A stretch of DNA of 34,941 bases from Euryarchaeota archaeon UBA552 (GTDB lineage: Archaea; Thermoplasmatota; Poseidoniia; Poseidoniales; Thalassarchaeaceae): positions 14,800 through 49,740 of the forward strand of contig DAMH01000019.1 of the NCBI GenBank assembly GCA_002499585.1. Reading direction: 5' to 3'. Positions 16,597 to 24,372 of the stretch are shown one piece after another. The first letter of the stretch is position 1. Every line of letters begins with the position of its first letter. The notes under the pieces were generated by a model. It ran no database searches. It was not told the origin of the DNA and worked only from the letters and a program-made list of their open reading frames with translations. The translations under genes and the position numbers were made by a program.

Positions 16597-17520
16597 ATGG
16601 AAGATAAACCTAGTTCAATAAGATTAGTTGACACAGATCCCACCTATCGTGATGTGGAAGCCACCGCAATCAATGGTTTTTTGGGTCTGGCAATGCACGT
16701 GGCCTTGACTTTTCTAAATATCGTCTTAACAGTCTTATCAGGGGCATCCAGTGGGCTCACGGTCATACCGCAATTGATTACTGTCCCACTTTGGTTCGTT
16801 ATGTTCAACAGCTATGTTATCGTCAATCCGAATGAGGCTGTAGTAGCCCAATTTTTTGGCAAATACGCTTCGACTCTTAAGAAAGAAGGCTTCCAGTTCT
16901 TCCTCAATCCACTATACCAGAAGACTAAGATTTCACTGAGAATAAATAACTTCGAATCGAACAAGCTGAAAGTAAACGACGTAAACGCGAATCCAATTGA
17001 CATTGCAGCAGTGGTTGTATGGAGGGTTTTTGATGCTGCAGAGGCCCTTTTTGAAGTAGAGAATTACGATCATTATGTACAGATTCAAAGTGAAGCGGCA
17101 CTCAGAGAGATGGCGACGAAATATCCGTATGACGCCATAGAGGAAAAAGACATCGGGGGGATCACGCTGTCAAGCCATCAAGATGCCGTGGCCGAGGAAC
17201 TCCAAATCTCAGTTGAGGCGAGGCTGGCCAGGGCAGGGATTGAGGTTCTCGAGGCCAGAATTAGCTATCTGGCATATTCCACTGAAATAGCCCAAGCCAT
17301 GCTACGCCGCCAGCAGGCCGCTGCAGTTGTAGCAGCACGAAGAGAGATCGTGGACGGTGCTGTTGGAATGGTAGAACTAGCACTCGAACAACTAAGTGCC
17401 AAGAAGATAATAGAACTTGATGAGGATAAAAAAGCTACAATGGTGAGTAATTTATTGGTAGTATTGTGCTCGGAGACGGATACAACTCCTGTTGTAAACA
17501 CTGGTTCCTTGAATGGCTAG
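16597..17520 (+). CDS. SPFH/band 7 domain membrane protein
   Basis: A 307-residue prohibitin/stomatin-like protein that would form oligomeric membrane scaffolds. A hydrophobic hairpin (about 26-46 and 55-76) is followed by the band 7 entry VNPNEAVVAQFFGKY and KEGFQFFLNPLYQK. The domain core is DVNANPIDIAAVVVWRV, then IQSEAALREMATKYPYDAI, then VEARLARAGIEVLEARISYLAYSTEIAQAMLRRQQA. A C-terminal helix rich in Ala and Glu ends the protein. No NfeD-type partner or protease gene is adjacent, so its client is unknown. Confidence 0.9.
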   Translation: MEDKPSSIRLVDTDPTYRDVEATAINGFLGLAMHVALTFLNIVLTVLSGASSGLTVIPQLITVPLWFVMFNSYVIVNPNEAVVAQFFGKYASTLKKEGFQFFLNPLYQKTKISLRINNFESNKLKVNDVNANPIDIAAVVVWRVFDAAEALFEVENYDHYVQIQSEAALREMATKYPYDAIEEKDIGGITLSSHQDAVAEELQISVEARLARAGIEVLEARISYLAYSTEIAQAMLRRQQAAAVVAARREIVDGAVGMVELALEQLSAKKIIELDEDKKATMVSNLLVVLCSETDTTPVVNTGSLNG

Positions 17521-17593
17521 GTAGTTCGGGAAATCAGATTTTAGAATCGATTTATTTGTTCTTGGAAGTAATATCAGCAGGAGGAAAACGGCC

Positions 17594-18649
17594 TTGCACA
17601 TGTATTCAACCCTGCGTGTTTCTGCAATTACAGTAATCATGCTTACAATTCCATTATCGGGTTGCTTAAAGAATACAGAATTTGTAAATGGCGATGAAAA
17701 TATTGATGTAAATGAAAATTTACGTATAAATCACATCCAAACCAAGGGCACCCACAACTCATACCACTTAGAACCCCTGATCTCTCCTACGAGGGAATAT
17801 ATGTATTCCCACGAGACGTTGGACATCCAAGCGATGAATCAAGGAGTTAGACAGTTTGAGATCGACGTATGGTGGGATCTCAGAGACGGACTTAGAGTAT
17901 ATCACAATCAATACGACTCCGGGACCACCTGTGCTACTTTGGAGATCTGTTTGAGTGTACTACTGCAATGGTCATCCAACAACCCCAGCCATCATACAAT
18001 ATTCATTTGGATCGAACCGAAAGATTGGCCAGAGCAAACTGCTGGCGTTACTACAACTGTGCAATTCACAGAATTATTAGGCGACATAGAATCAGAAATT
18101 GATGAATTTTGGCCTAGGAATAAATCTATTATTCCTCAAGACATACAGCAAAATCACTCATCACTGGGCCAAGCCATCATCACTGAGGGATGGCCGTTGA
18201 TAAGCGAGTCCAGAGGCAAGGCAATGTTCATTTTACTGGCTACAGGAGAGATGAGGGATTTGTATATTCAGGAATACTTTCCAGATGGAATAATGTTTCC
18301 TATGTTCACATCCGTGCAAGAGGCTCCTGTTGAGGCGCGAGCCTTCTTCTCATTAACTGACCCTATCACCGATCAATCAGAAATCCAACAGCTAGTTGAT
18401 GATGGATTTATTGTCAGGACCCGAGCGGATAGTGGTGGCCAGGAAGCTGATGATAATGACAACACTAGGTTGATGGCAGCACTGAGTTCAGGCGCGCATT
18501 CTATCTCTACTGATTACCCAGCAAAAGTTGAAGATTTGGATTACTGGGTGGACATTCCCGGTGGAAATCCCAGTCGCTGTAACCCAGTTTCAGCACCCCC
18601 AACATGCAGTTCGGAGGATATAGAATCCATTCACCAAGAAATAACATAA
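17594..18649 (+). CDS. lipoprotein, Ca2+-dependent PI-specific phospholipase C-like
   Basis: A 351-residue protein exported as a lipoprotein: a hydrophobic leader ends in the lipobox LSGC (residues 21-24). The mature domain has KGTHNSYH (51-58, catalytic His54), QFEIDVWWDLRDGLRVYHNQYDSG with the second His and acidic metal ligands, and IFIWIEPKD. Near the end comes HSISTDYPAK. This order is that of the bacterial Ca2+-dependent phosphoinositide phospholipase C family (TIM barrel). Substrates could be host or detrital phosphoinositides, or inositol-linked archaeal lipids. The start is TTG at 17594, nine bases after AGGAGG (17579-17584). An ATG two codons later is the alternative. Confidence 0.85.
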   Translation: MHMYSTLRVSAITVIMLTIPLSGCLKNTEFVNGDENIDVNENLRINHIQTKGTHNSYHLEPLISPTREYMYSHETLDIQAMNQGVRQFEIDVWWDLRDGLRVYHNQYDSGTTCATLEICLSVLLQWSSNNPSHHTIFIWIEPKDWPEQTAGVTTTVQFTELLGDIESEIDEFWPRNKSIIPQDIQQNHSSLGQAIITEGWPLISESRGKAMFILLATGEMRDLYIQEYFPDGIMFPMFTSVQEAPVEARAFFSLTDPITDQSEIQQLVDDGFIVRTRADSGGQEADDNDNTRLMAALSSGAHSISTDYPAKVEDLDYWVDIPGGNPSRCNPVSAPPTCSSEDIESIHQEIT

Positions 18650-18686
18650 TTGCAAAATCGTAAAACTGTAGATGTGAGAAAATCCA

Positions 18687-19526
18687 ATGGGGAGCCAGCA
18701 TATGGATGAAGTCGTAAATATCGCTGGTTACAGGTTTGTTGATTTACCAGATTGCTACAGAATGCGAGATCCTTTACTGGATTTTTGTCTGGAGAACAAG
18801 CTGAAGGGATCGATAATACTCAGTATGAATGGGATAAATTTCTTTCTGTCCGGATCAGATGAAGCGATTGAAAAGTTCAGGTCGCGTCTAGAATTAGATC
18901 CAAGACTTTCAGGCATACCAATGAAGTACAGTTACACAGAATATCAGCCATTTAGGAGGATGCTTGTCAAGGTGAAGAAGGAGATAATATCGCTAGGAAT
19001 GGATGATATTAGGCCATCAGAGTTCACTGGACAGCATGTATCCCCGATAGAATTCAAATCTATGTTAGATAAAGACAAAGAAATCATTGTATTGGATACC
19101 AGAAATAATTACGAAACTAGAATAGGGTCATTCAAAGGCGCTGTAGAATTAGACTTGAAGTCCTTTAGAGGCTTCCCAGAAGCAATAAAAAATCTGCCCG
19201 CTAGTTACAAAAAGAAAACATTGGTGTTATATTGTACAGGCGGAATCAGATGCGAGAAAGCGACGTCTGTAATGTTAAAGGACGGATACGAAGATGTTAG
19301 ACAGTTAGATGGAGGCATCCTTGCTTATCTGGAACAATGTGGTGGATCTCATTGGGAGGGTGACTGTTTCGTTTTCGACCAAAGAGTTGCAGTGGATGAG
19401 AACCTCAATGAATCTGAAATAGAAATGTGTTTCAGTTGCAGAGAACCACTTTCAGTAGAGGAGCAAAAATCGGAGAATTACGCTTTCGGAAAGTATTGCC
19501 CGTACTGCTATACGGGGCATGAATGA
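18687..19526 (+). CDS. trhO: tRNA uridine(34) hydroxylase, rhodanese domain (TrhO/UPF0176)
   Basis: Oxygen-dependent hydroxylation of U34 in tRNA anticodons (ho5U) is the known role of the bacterial family. The 279-residue protein has the N-terminal ferredoxin-like part (KGSIILSMNGINFFLSGS). Then come RRMLVKVKKEIISLG and the rhodanese core with LDTRNNYETRIGSFKGA and the active-site loop CTGGIRCEKA. The C-terminal part has WEGDCFVFDQRVAV and a Cys-rich end (CFSCREPL...YCPYCYTG) that likely binds zinc. The full length and domain order match TrhO. An ATG at 18702 is an alternative start. Confidence 0.92.
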   Translation: MGSQHMDEVVNIAGYRFVDLPDCYRMRDPLLDFCLENKLKGSIILSMNGINFFLSGSDEAIEKFRSRLELDPRLSGIPMKYSYTEYQPFRRMLVKVKKEIISLGMDDIRPSEFTGQHVSPIEFKSMLDKDKEIIVLDTRNNYETRIGSFKGAVELDLKSFRGFPEAIKNLPASYKKKTLVLYCTGGIRCEKATSVMLKDGYEDVRQLDGGILAYLEQCGGSHWEGDCFVFDQRVAVDENLNESEIEMCFSCREPLSVEEQKSENYAFGKYCPYCYTGHE

Positions 19527-19532
19527 CCTCGG

Positions 19533-20963
19533 TTATCTTTCAATTGGTTTCTGTATTGATTTGACCTCAAGAAACTCCTCAAATCCGTGAATCCCCAATT
19601 CTCTTCCGTTGCCGGATTTTTTGTACCCCCCGAATGGAGCGCTCACATTGAAAGGGCCACCATTGACACTGATTTGCCCTGTCTTCATCTTCCTTGCGAA
19701 TGTAATTGCTCGGTCGATGTCCTCTGACCAAACACCTCCTGATAGACCATAATCCGAATCGTTTGCGAGCAAAAGGGCCTCTTCCTCGGATGTATAAGTG
19801 GTGATGCTGAGAACTGGCCCAAAAATCTCCTCTTTCCATATCCTCATACTTGGTAAAACCCCAGAAAATGCGGTCGGCCGCACGAAATAACCGTCTTCCA
19901 GACCCTCTATCGGGTCCGGCCCTCCGGCAATCAATTCTGCACCCTCTTCAATTCCTGAGTTTATGTACTCCAACACACTTTCTTTTTGCTCAGAGGACAC
20001 CATCGGACCGCATTTTGTAGACGGATTCATTGGGTCGCCAACTTTGTATCCCTCCACTCGCTCTTTGACGAGGGGTATTATCTCTGAGATTCTGGATTCT
20101 GGGACTATCAGGCGAGTCAATGCAGAGCAAGTCTGACCTGAATTGGCGAAGCATGCCGAGATAGATGACTTAATTGCCTTGGATAAGTCTGCGTCTTCGA
20201 GTATCACGTTAGCACTCTTCCCGCCCAATTCCAAAGTCACCCTCTTCACACTTTCAGCAGCTTGCTCAGTAACTTTTACTCCGGCATTTGTAGAACCTGT
20301 GAAAGAAATCATGTCCACTCCTGGGTGAGAGGACAACCTACTACCCACCGACGAACCACGACCGCTCACGAGATTAAAAACGCCATTCGGTAAACCAATT
20401 TCATGTAACATATCAGCCAGAAGGAAAGCATTGAGAGGCGCCTCTCTCGAGGGTTTCAAAATCATTGTACACCCTGCCGCTATAGCTGGAGCTACCTTTC
20501 CAATTATCTGATGGAGAGGAAAGTTCCACGGTGTAATGAACCCACAAACTCCTATCGGCTCTTTCACTATCAGGGAATTTCTGATCTGGCTTTCCCATTG
20601 ATATGAATCCAGTAATTTTGCATAACTCTTGGCGACAACTCTGGGCGTTCCAACCATTGCAATTTTTGAATACTCAATGGGAGTACCCACCTCCATCGTG
20701 ATAACCTCTGCAAGCGTATCAGATCGAGCTTTGAATGACTCCGATAAATTAGTTAGAACTTCAATTCGATGTTCCACACTTGACTCAGACCAGATAGAGA
20801 ATGATTTTCGCGCGGCTGAAACCGCTGCATCCACATCCGCTAGAGTTCCGTCTGGAACCGAACCTATGATTTGACCATTTTTCGGATCTTCTACCATTAT
20901 CTGATCAGTACCTGTTGAACGCGTCCATGAACCGTCGATGTACAGTTTGTCCCTATTGATCAT
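19533..20963 (-). CDS. aldehyde dehydrogenase (NAD(P)+-dependent)
   Basis: Oxidises an aldehyde to the acid, 476 residues from the ATG at 20963. The NAD fold shows GFITPWNFPLHQ, KPSREAP and SFTGSTNAG. LELGGKSANVILEDADL holds the general-base Glu, SGQTC holds the catalytic Cys, and EEIFGPVLSI completes the family set. The frame is open back to 21008, but that would run into the divergent paaG-like gene, and the ATG at 20963 gives the usual N-terminus (YIDGSW). Placed beside a PaaG-like isomerase and a BoxB-like oxygenase, it could oxidise the semialdehyde left after ring opening, as BoxD or the PaaZ dehydrogenase domain does. That is inference; betaine- or succinate-semialdehyde-type substrates are possible. 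Confidence 0.92.
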   Translation of the reverse strand: MINRDKLYIDGSWTRSTGTDQIMVEDPKNGQIIGSVPDGTLADVDAAVSAARKSFSIWSESSVEHRIEVLTNLSESFKARSDTLAEVITMEVGTPIEYSKIAMVGTPRVVAKSYAKLLDSYQWESQIRNSLIVKEPIGVCGFITPWNFPLHQIIGKVAPAIAAGCTMILKPSREAPLNAFLLADMLHEIGLPNGVFNLVSGRGSSVGSRLSSHPGVDMISFTGSTNAGVKVTEQAAESVKRVTLELGGKSANVILEDADLSKAIKSSISACFANSGQTCSALTRLIVPESRISEIIPLVKERVEGYKVGDPMNPSTKCGPMVSSEQKESVLEYINSGIEEGAELIAGGPDPIEGLEDGYFVRPTAFSGVLPSMRIWKEEIFGPVLSITTYTSEEEALLLANDSDYGLSGGVWSEDIDRAITFARKMKTGQISVNGGPFNVSAPFGGYKKSGNGRELGIHGFEEFLEVKSIQKPIER

Positions 20964-21032
20964 GGCATGTCCACGTGGACGACCCCTTATCACGTTCATG
21001 GAGTTCATACGTGTAGCCCTCTACCATTAGTC

Positions 21033-21824
21033 ATGGTACTCACTGTGGATAGGCCAGTACCTGGAGTTGCATTGGTACAATTGTCAGAAAAAACTTCCAG
21101 GGACACTTTTTCATCAGGTACAATAGAACACGTCGTGGAAACATTGGATGGATTGATGCTGGACGAGGAAACCAAAGCTGTTGTCCTTAGCGGAACCGGG
21201 AAATTTTTTTCAGCGGGCGGACCAATCGACAAATTCGAAATTGCAATTAATGACGGAACAATTTCAGATGTGGTTGAGGAGATGACGGGTCAGCTGCACC
21301 CGCTGCTCTTGAGGATTCGAAGATCTTCAACTATTTTTGTTGGAGCAATAAACGGTGCAGCCGCCGGGGGCGGACTTGGCCTTGCATTGAGTATGGATTA
21401 TCGCATTTCGTCCGAAAAGGCAAAATTGGCAGCATCCTTCTTCAGACTGGGTCTGTCTCCAGACGGTGGAACCACTTGGCTGTTGCCTAGGCTGGTGGGT
21501 CTTCAGGAATCAAAGAAATTCTTCTTTCAAAATAAGATCTGGAAAGCTTCCGAAGCTCTTGAGAAAGGAGCCTTGGATGAAGTTGTGAAGAGTTCAGAAC
21601 TAATCGAGCGTGCGATAAAAATTGCTTCAGATTGGGGATCTTGGTCAGAAAGCAGCCGCAGAGGAACTAAACAACTGCTTGACGCGTCCACAACCACTTT
21701 CTTCGAGACTCAGTTGGAATTTGAGCGGCAACTTGTAGTTGCATCCTCTCTGACACCGGACTTCAAGGAAGGTGTGACATCGTTCCTAGAAAAGAGAGAT
21801 CCTAACTTCAATAACCAGAATTAG
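21033..21824 (+). CDS. PaaG-like crotonase (epoxyaryl-CoA isomerase candidate)
   Basis: A 263-residue crotonase-fold protein. Neither usual hydratase Glu is present (GGGLGLALSMD and SFFRLGLSPDGG). The segment SPDGGTTWLLPRLVG closely follows the IPDCGGTWLLPRVAG segment of E. coli PaaG as I know it, including the Asp that PaaG uses to isomerise epoxyphenylacetyl-CoA to an oxepin. The C-terminus (FETQLEFERQ, DFKEGVTSFLEKRDPNF) also follows PaaG. Enoyl-CoA delta isomerase is the main alternative. The ATG at 21033 is preferred; the frame is open upstream to 20967 but that would overlap the divergent aldehyde dehydrogenase start. Its end overlaps the SemiSWEET gene by 17 bases, convergently. Confidence 0.85.
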   Translation: MVLTVDRPVPGVALVQLSEKTSRDTFSSGTIEHVVETLDGLMLDEETKAVVLSGTGKFFSAGGPIDKFEIAINDGTISDVVEEMTGQLHPLLLRIRRSSTIFVGAINGAAAGGGLGLALSMDYRISSEKAKLAASFFRLGLSPDGGTTWLLPRLVGLQESKKFFFQNKIWKASEALEKGALDEVVKSSELIERAIKIASDWGSWSESSRRGTKQLLDASTTTFFETQLEFERQLVVASSLTPDFKEGVTSFLEKRDPNFNNQN

Positions 21825-22086
21825 AAGATCTGAGTCTAATCACCCCAATTATGATTGAGAAAATACACGCCAATGCAGCAAGGTTAGCAACTATTATTGA
21901 AGGAGAACCTACAAGAATTCCGTACATCAACCAGGTTACTAGAGCCGTGGCCACTAGACCAAATGTAGGCAGGGATATCCCCTCCTGTTGTTCTTCTATC
22001 CAAACTTCCCTAATTTGTGGGATCCATGCTACAACACCCAGAAAACCGGCAAAGAGACCTAGCCCCTCGATCCAGATGTCAACCAT
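21808..22086 (-). CDS. SemiSWEET-family transporter (PQ-loop protein)
   Basis: A 92-residue protein with three membrane helices and the PQ motif in GVVAWIPQIREVW (helix 1), followed by a short polar loop with GISLPTFG. This is one triple-helix bundle, which in SemiSWEETs dimerises to form a sugar-permeable channel. GGAGGA (minus strand, 22097-22092), inside the end of the SDR gene, is a ribosome binding site five bases ahead of the ATG. It is the last gene of the minus-strand catabolic operon. Sugar transport is family knowledge; in this context another small substrate is possible. Confidence 0.88.
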   Translation of the reverse strand: MVDIWIEGLGLFAGFLGVVAWIPQIREVWIEEQQEGISLPTFGLVATALVTWLMYGILVGSPSIIVANLAALACIFSIIIGVIRLRSSNSGY

Positions 22087-22087
22087 T

Positions 22088-22858
22088 TCAATCCTCCAAC
22101 GGCGGTATTACTCTGCCTTCCATGCCTCCGGAAACTTCGATAACTTGACCGGATATGTGGCCGCTTGAATCCTCCGAAAGGAGGAAAGCGACGGCTGCTG
22201 CGACATCATTTGGAGTAGCCAGCTTCTTTATTGACATGGTCCTCTTTGCATTCTCTGCAATGGTTTGATCGATGCCTTCCTCGATTCTAGATTCAGTTAG
22301 GGTCCAACCAGGAGCGACCGCATTTACTCGTACTCCGGAACCCGCTATGTCGTTCTTCATGGTCTTGAGGAGACCACTGGTTATAGCTCCCTTTGCAGCA
22401 GCATAGTCCGCATGACCCTGCTCACCGTAAATTCCAGCCGTTGAAGATATGAGAACGAGGGAACCTCGACCGCGATCAACTGCTCTTGCGAGGAACTCTT
22501 GTGATGTAAATAATGAAGATTTGAGATTGGCGTTTAGTGTCTGGACCCAGCGAGCCTCATCAATTTCCCACACTGGCAAGGATTCCTTGGGGTATCTACC
22601 AGCATTTGCAACACATGAATCAATTACACCCCACTCAGACTCAAGTTTCCCAAACATAGCTTTGACCTCTGTCTTTTTTGTGAGATCAGCATAAACTGAG
22701 ATACCAGAAATGTCACTAGCCAGTTCCTTCGCCTTTGCTTCGGAACGAAAATAGTGCACGGCAATGTTTGCCCCCATGAGATGTAGTCGACGACATATTC
22801 CAATTCCGATTCCGCCTGCCCCTCCTGTGACGAGAATGTTTTGTCCAGATAGATCCAT
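22088..22858 (-). CDS. short-chain dehydrogenase/reductase (FabG-like)
   Basis: A classical SDR of about 256 residues. VTGGAGGIGIGI is the TGxxxGxG cofactor loop. SSTAGIYGEQGHADYAAAKGA holds the catalytic Ser and the YxxxK. VAPGWTLT follows. The C-terminal HISGQVIEVSGGM is typical of 3-oxoacyl-ACP/CoA reductases. The ATG at 22858 is preferred because AGGTGA (minus strand, 22869-22864) lies five bases before it. A GTG at 22867 overlapping the previous stop by four bases would add three residues. It lies in the operon between the 3-hydroxyacyl-CoA dehydrogenase and SemiSWEET genes. Substrate unknown; a cyclic or hydroxyacyl-CoA intermediate fits the neighbours. Confidence 0.9.
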   Translation of the reverse strand: MDLSGQNILVTGGAGGIGIGICRRLHLMGANIAVHYFRSEAKAKELASDISGISVYADLTKKTEVKAMFGKLESEWGVIDSCVANAGRYPKESLPVWEIDEARWVQTLNANLKSSLFTSQEFLARAVDRGRGSLVLISSTAGIYGEQGHADYAAAKGAITSGLLKTMKNDIAGSGVRVNAVAPGWTLTESRIEEGIDQTIAENAKRTMSIKKLATPNDVAAAVAFLLSEDSSGHISGQVIEVSGGMEGRVIPPLED

Positions 22859-22863
22859 CTTAC

Positions 22864-23778
22864 TCACCTCGCAAGGTCATCTCTTTCGTGCTTCACACCA
22901 TTCTCCCAACTGTAGATACCAATTCCTGTCTTCTTACCCAGAGTCCCCTCACTCACTAGACGATCCAATAGCGGGTGAGGAAGGTACGAATCGTCGTTGA
23001 ATGATTCAGCCAACCCTTTCAGTATGTCTCGTCTGACATCCAACCCGACTAGGTCTGACAACTCGAGTGGGCCCATTGGATGTCGATACCCCAATCTCAT
23101 TGCAGTGTCGATATCCGAGGCAGTGGCGACACCTTCGGCTAACATTCTGATTGCCTCATTACCCAAGACAACCCCCAATCTGCTGGTTGCAAAACCCGGC
23201 ACGTCGTTCACGATGATGGTGGTCTTGCCCAATAGACGGCCGATTTTTTCCACCTCGGTGACAACGTCAGCACTTGTCCGTTCATGTCGTACAATCTCTA
23301 AGAGCTCCATTATTGGAACTGGATTGAAGAAGTGCATTCCGATTGTATTTTGAGGCCGATTGAGGTCTTTCGCAATCCTCCCGATAGACAGGCTGGATGT
23401 GTTACTCGCCAGAATTGAATTTGGTTTACAAAATCCCTCTATTGCCAGGAATATGTCTTTTTTCAGTTTCAGGTCCTCCGGCACAGCCTCGACAACTAGG
23501 TCAGCCTCATTTACAGCAGATTCAAGATCATCTACGAATGATATTTTTGAAGACCACAAGGCCTTTTGATTCCTCGATATCCTACCCTTTTGGATTCCCC
23601 TGTCCCAAAATTTGTAAATTTGTTTTCTTCCCTTTTCCAAGCTCTCGGGATATTCATCAAACAACTTCGTATCGAAGCCCGATTCTGCGCATATTTGTGC
23701 TATACCGGCACCCATCGTGCCGGCTCCGACGACTCCAACTCTCTTGACTCGGTCGCTACTCATGGCATGGCAACCCAT
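22864..23778 (-). CDS. 3-hydroxyacyl-CoA dehydrogenase
   Basis: NAD-dependent oxidation of (S)-3-hydroxyacyl-CoA. The 304 residues begin with the Rossmann loop GVVGAGTMGAGIAQ. They continue with VVEAVPEDLKLKK, ASNTSSLSI (catalytic Ser region), GMHFFNPVPIMELLEIV (catalytic His) and VNDVPGFATSRL. The C-terminal domain has GYRHPMGPLELSDLVGLD. It is the stand-alone PaaH/Hbd type, not the FadB fusion. A second ATG at 23763 is also possible. The gene follows the unknown 188-residue gene by 11 bases, and its stop overlaps a possible SDR start by four bases, so it is firmly inside the operon. Confidence 0.95.
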   Translation of the reverse strand: MGCHAMSSDRVKRVGVVGAGTMGAGIAQICAESGFDTKLFDEYPESLEKGRKQIYKFWDRGIQKGRISRNQKALWSSKISFVDDLESAVNEADLVVEAVPEDLKLKKDIFLAIEGFCKPNSILASNTSSLSIGRIAKDLNRPQNTIGMHFFNPVPIMELLEIVRHERTSADVVTEVEKIGRLLGKTTIIVNDVPGFATSRLGVVLGNEAIRMLAEGVATASDIDTAMRLGYRHPMGPLELSDLVGLDVRRDILKGLAESFNDDSYLPHPLLDRLVSEGTLGKKTGIGIYSWENGVKHERDDLAR

Positions 23779-23789
23779 GAGTTAGGACT

Positions 23790-24353
23790 TCAGGCTTCTC
23801 GACCATATTGGGCAATTGCTGCCTGAAAGAGCCGTTGTCTTGGCACGTCATGCTCCAAGAAGCAGGTAAACGGAGCTAGATCCTTGATCAGCTCAATCGT
23901 GCCTACGTAAGCTCCGTAAATGAATGGATCTGCTCTTTCTGTGTCAGGAATTTCAAAGCCGAGTCTCTTGAGCCCGGCACGTGTGTCTTGGTCCCAGATT
24001 GTGTAAGTGTGGCTTGTGAAATGCAAGTATGCAGATATTCTTCGCACATCGTCTGTTATGACGTCATCTAGACTTTCAAGAAGGAGAGTATCTGGGTATC
24101 TTATTGCGAGTAAGAACAGTCTTAGCATCATCTCTTGGTCTTGGTTTAGACTTCTGTGTTCTATTCCCATCCAATCATCTATCATGTCCAGCATCTCGCC
24201 TGTTAATGGACGATGAACCTTGTACAGCAATTCTTCGTAAATGTCAGGTTTAGCATCTGGTTGGTTGTGATATGAATCGAATAGTTCTGGGACTCTTGCG
24301 AAAAAGGGTGAGAGCAAGTCTCTGTTGACATTCAATAGTGCGTGAGTTTGCAT
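23790..24353 (-). CDS. helical protein of unknown function, partner candidate of the BoxB-like oxygenase
   Basis: I do not recognise this 188-residue protein. It is predicted mostly helical, acidic and without membrane segments or signal peptide. It contains WMGIEHRSLNQDQEMMLRLF and YLHFTSHTYTIWDQDTR, and it lacks the paired ExxH motifs of a diiron centre. The ATG at 24353 follows the oxygenase stop by 19 bases and has a purine-rich GGGGGAAGGAAT stretch ahead of it. The frame is open upstream to 24407, but that would overlap the oxygenase. Its place directly after the BoxB-like gene suggests a structural or effector subunit, comparable in position, not in sequence, to PaaC/PaaB. Confidence 0.7.
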   Translation of the reverse strand: MQTHALLNVNRDLLSPFFARVPELFDSYHNQPDAKPDIYEELLYKVHRPLTGEMLDMIDDWMGIEHRSLNQDQEMMLRLFLLAIRYPDTLLLESLDDVITDDVRRISAYLHFTSHTYTIWDQDTRAGLKRLGFEIPDTERADPFIYGAYVGTIELIKDLAPFTCFLEHDVPRQRLFQAAIAQYGREA

Positions 24354-24372
24354 ATTCCTTCCCCCTGAGAAA

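Noticed and set aside
20961..21033. Overlapping longer starts for the divergent aldehyde dehydrogenase (21008) and PaaG-like (20967) genes
   Set aside because: Both longer versions would overlap by 42 bases and leave no promoter; the internal ATGs at 20963 and 21033 give normal N-termini.
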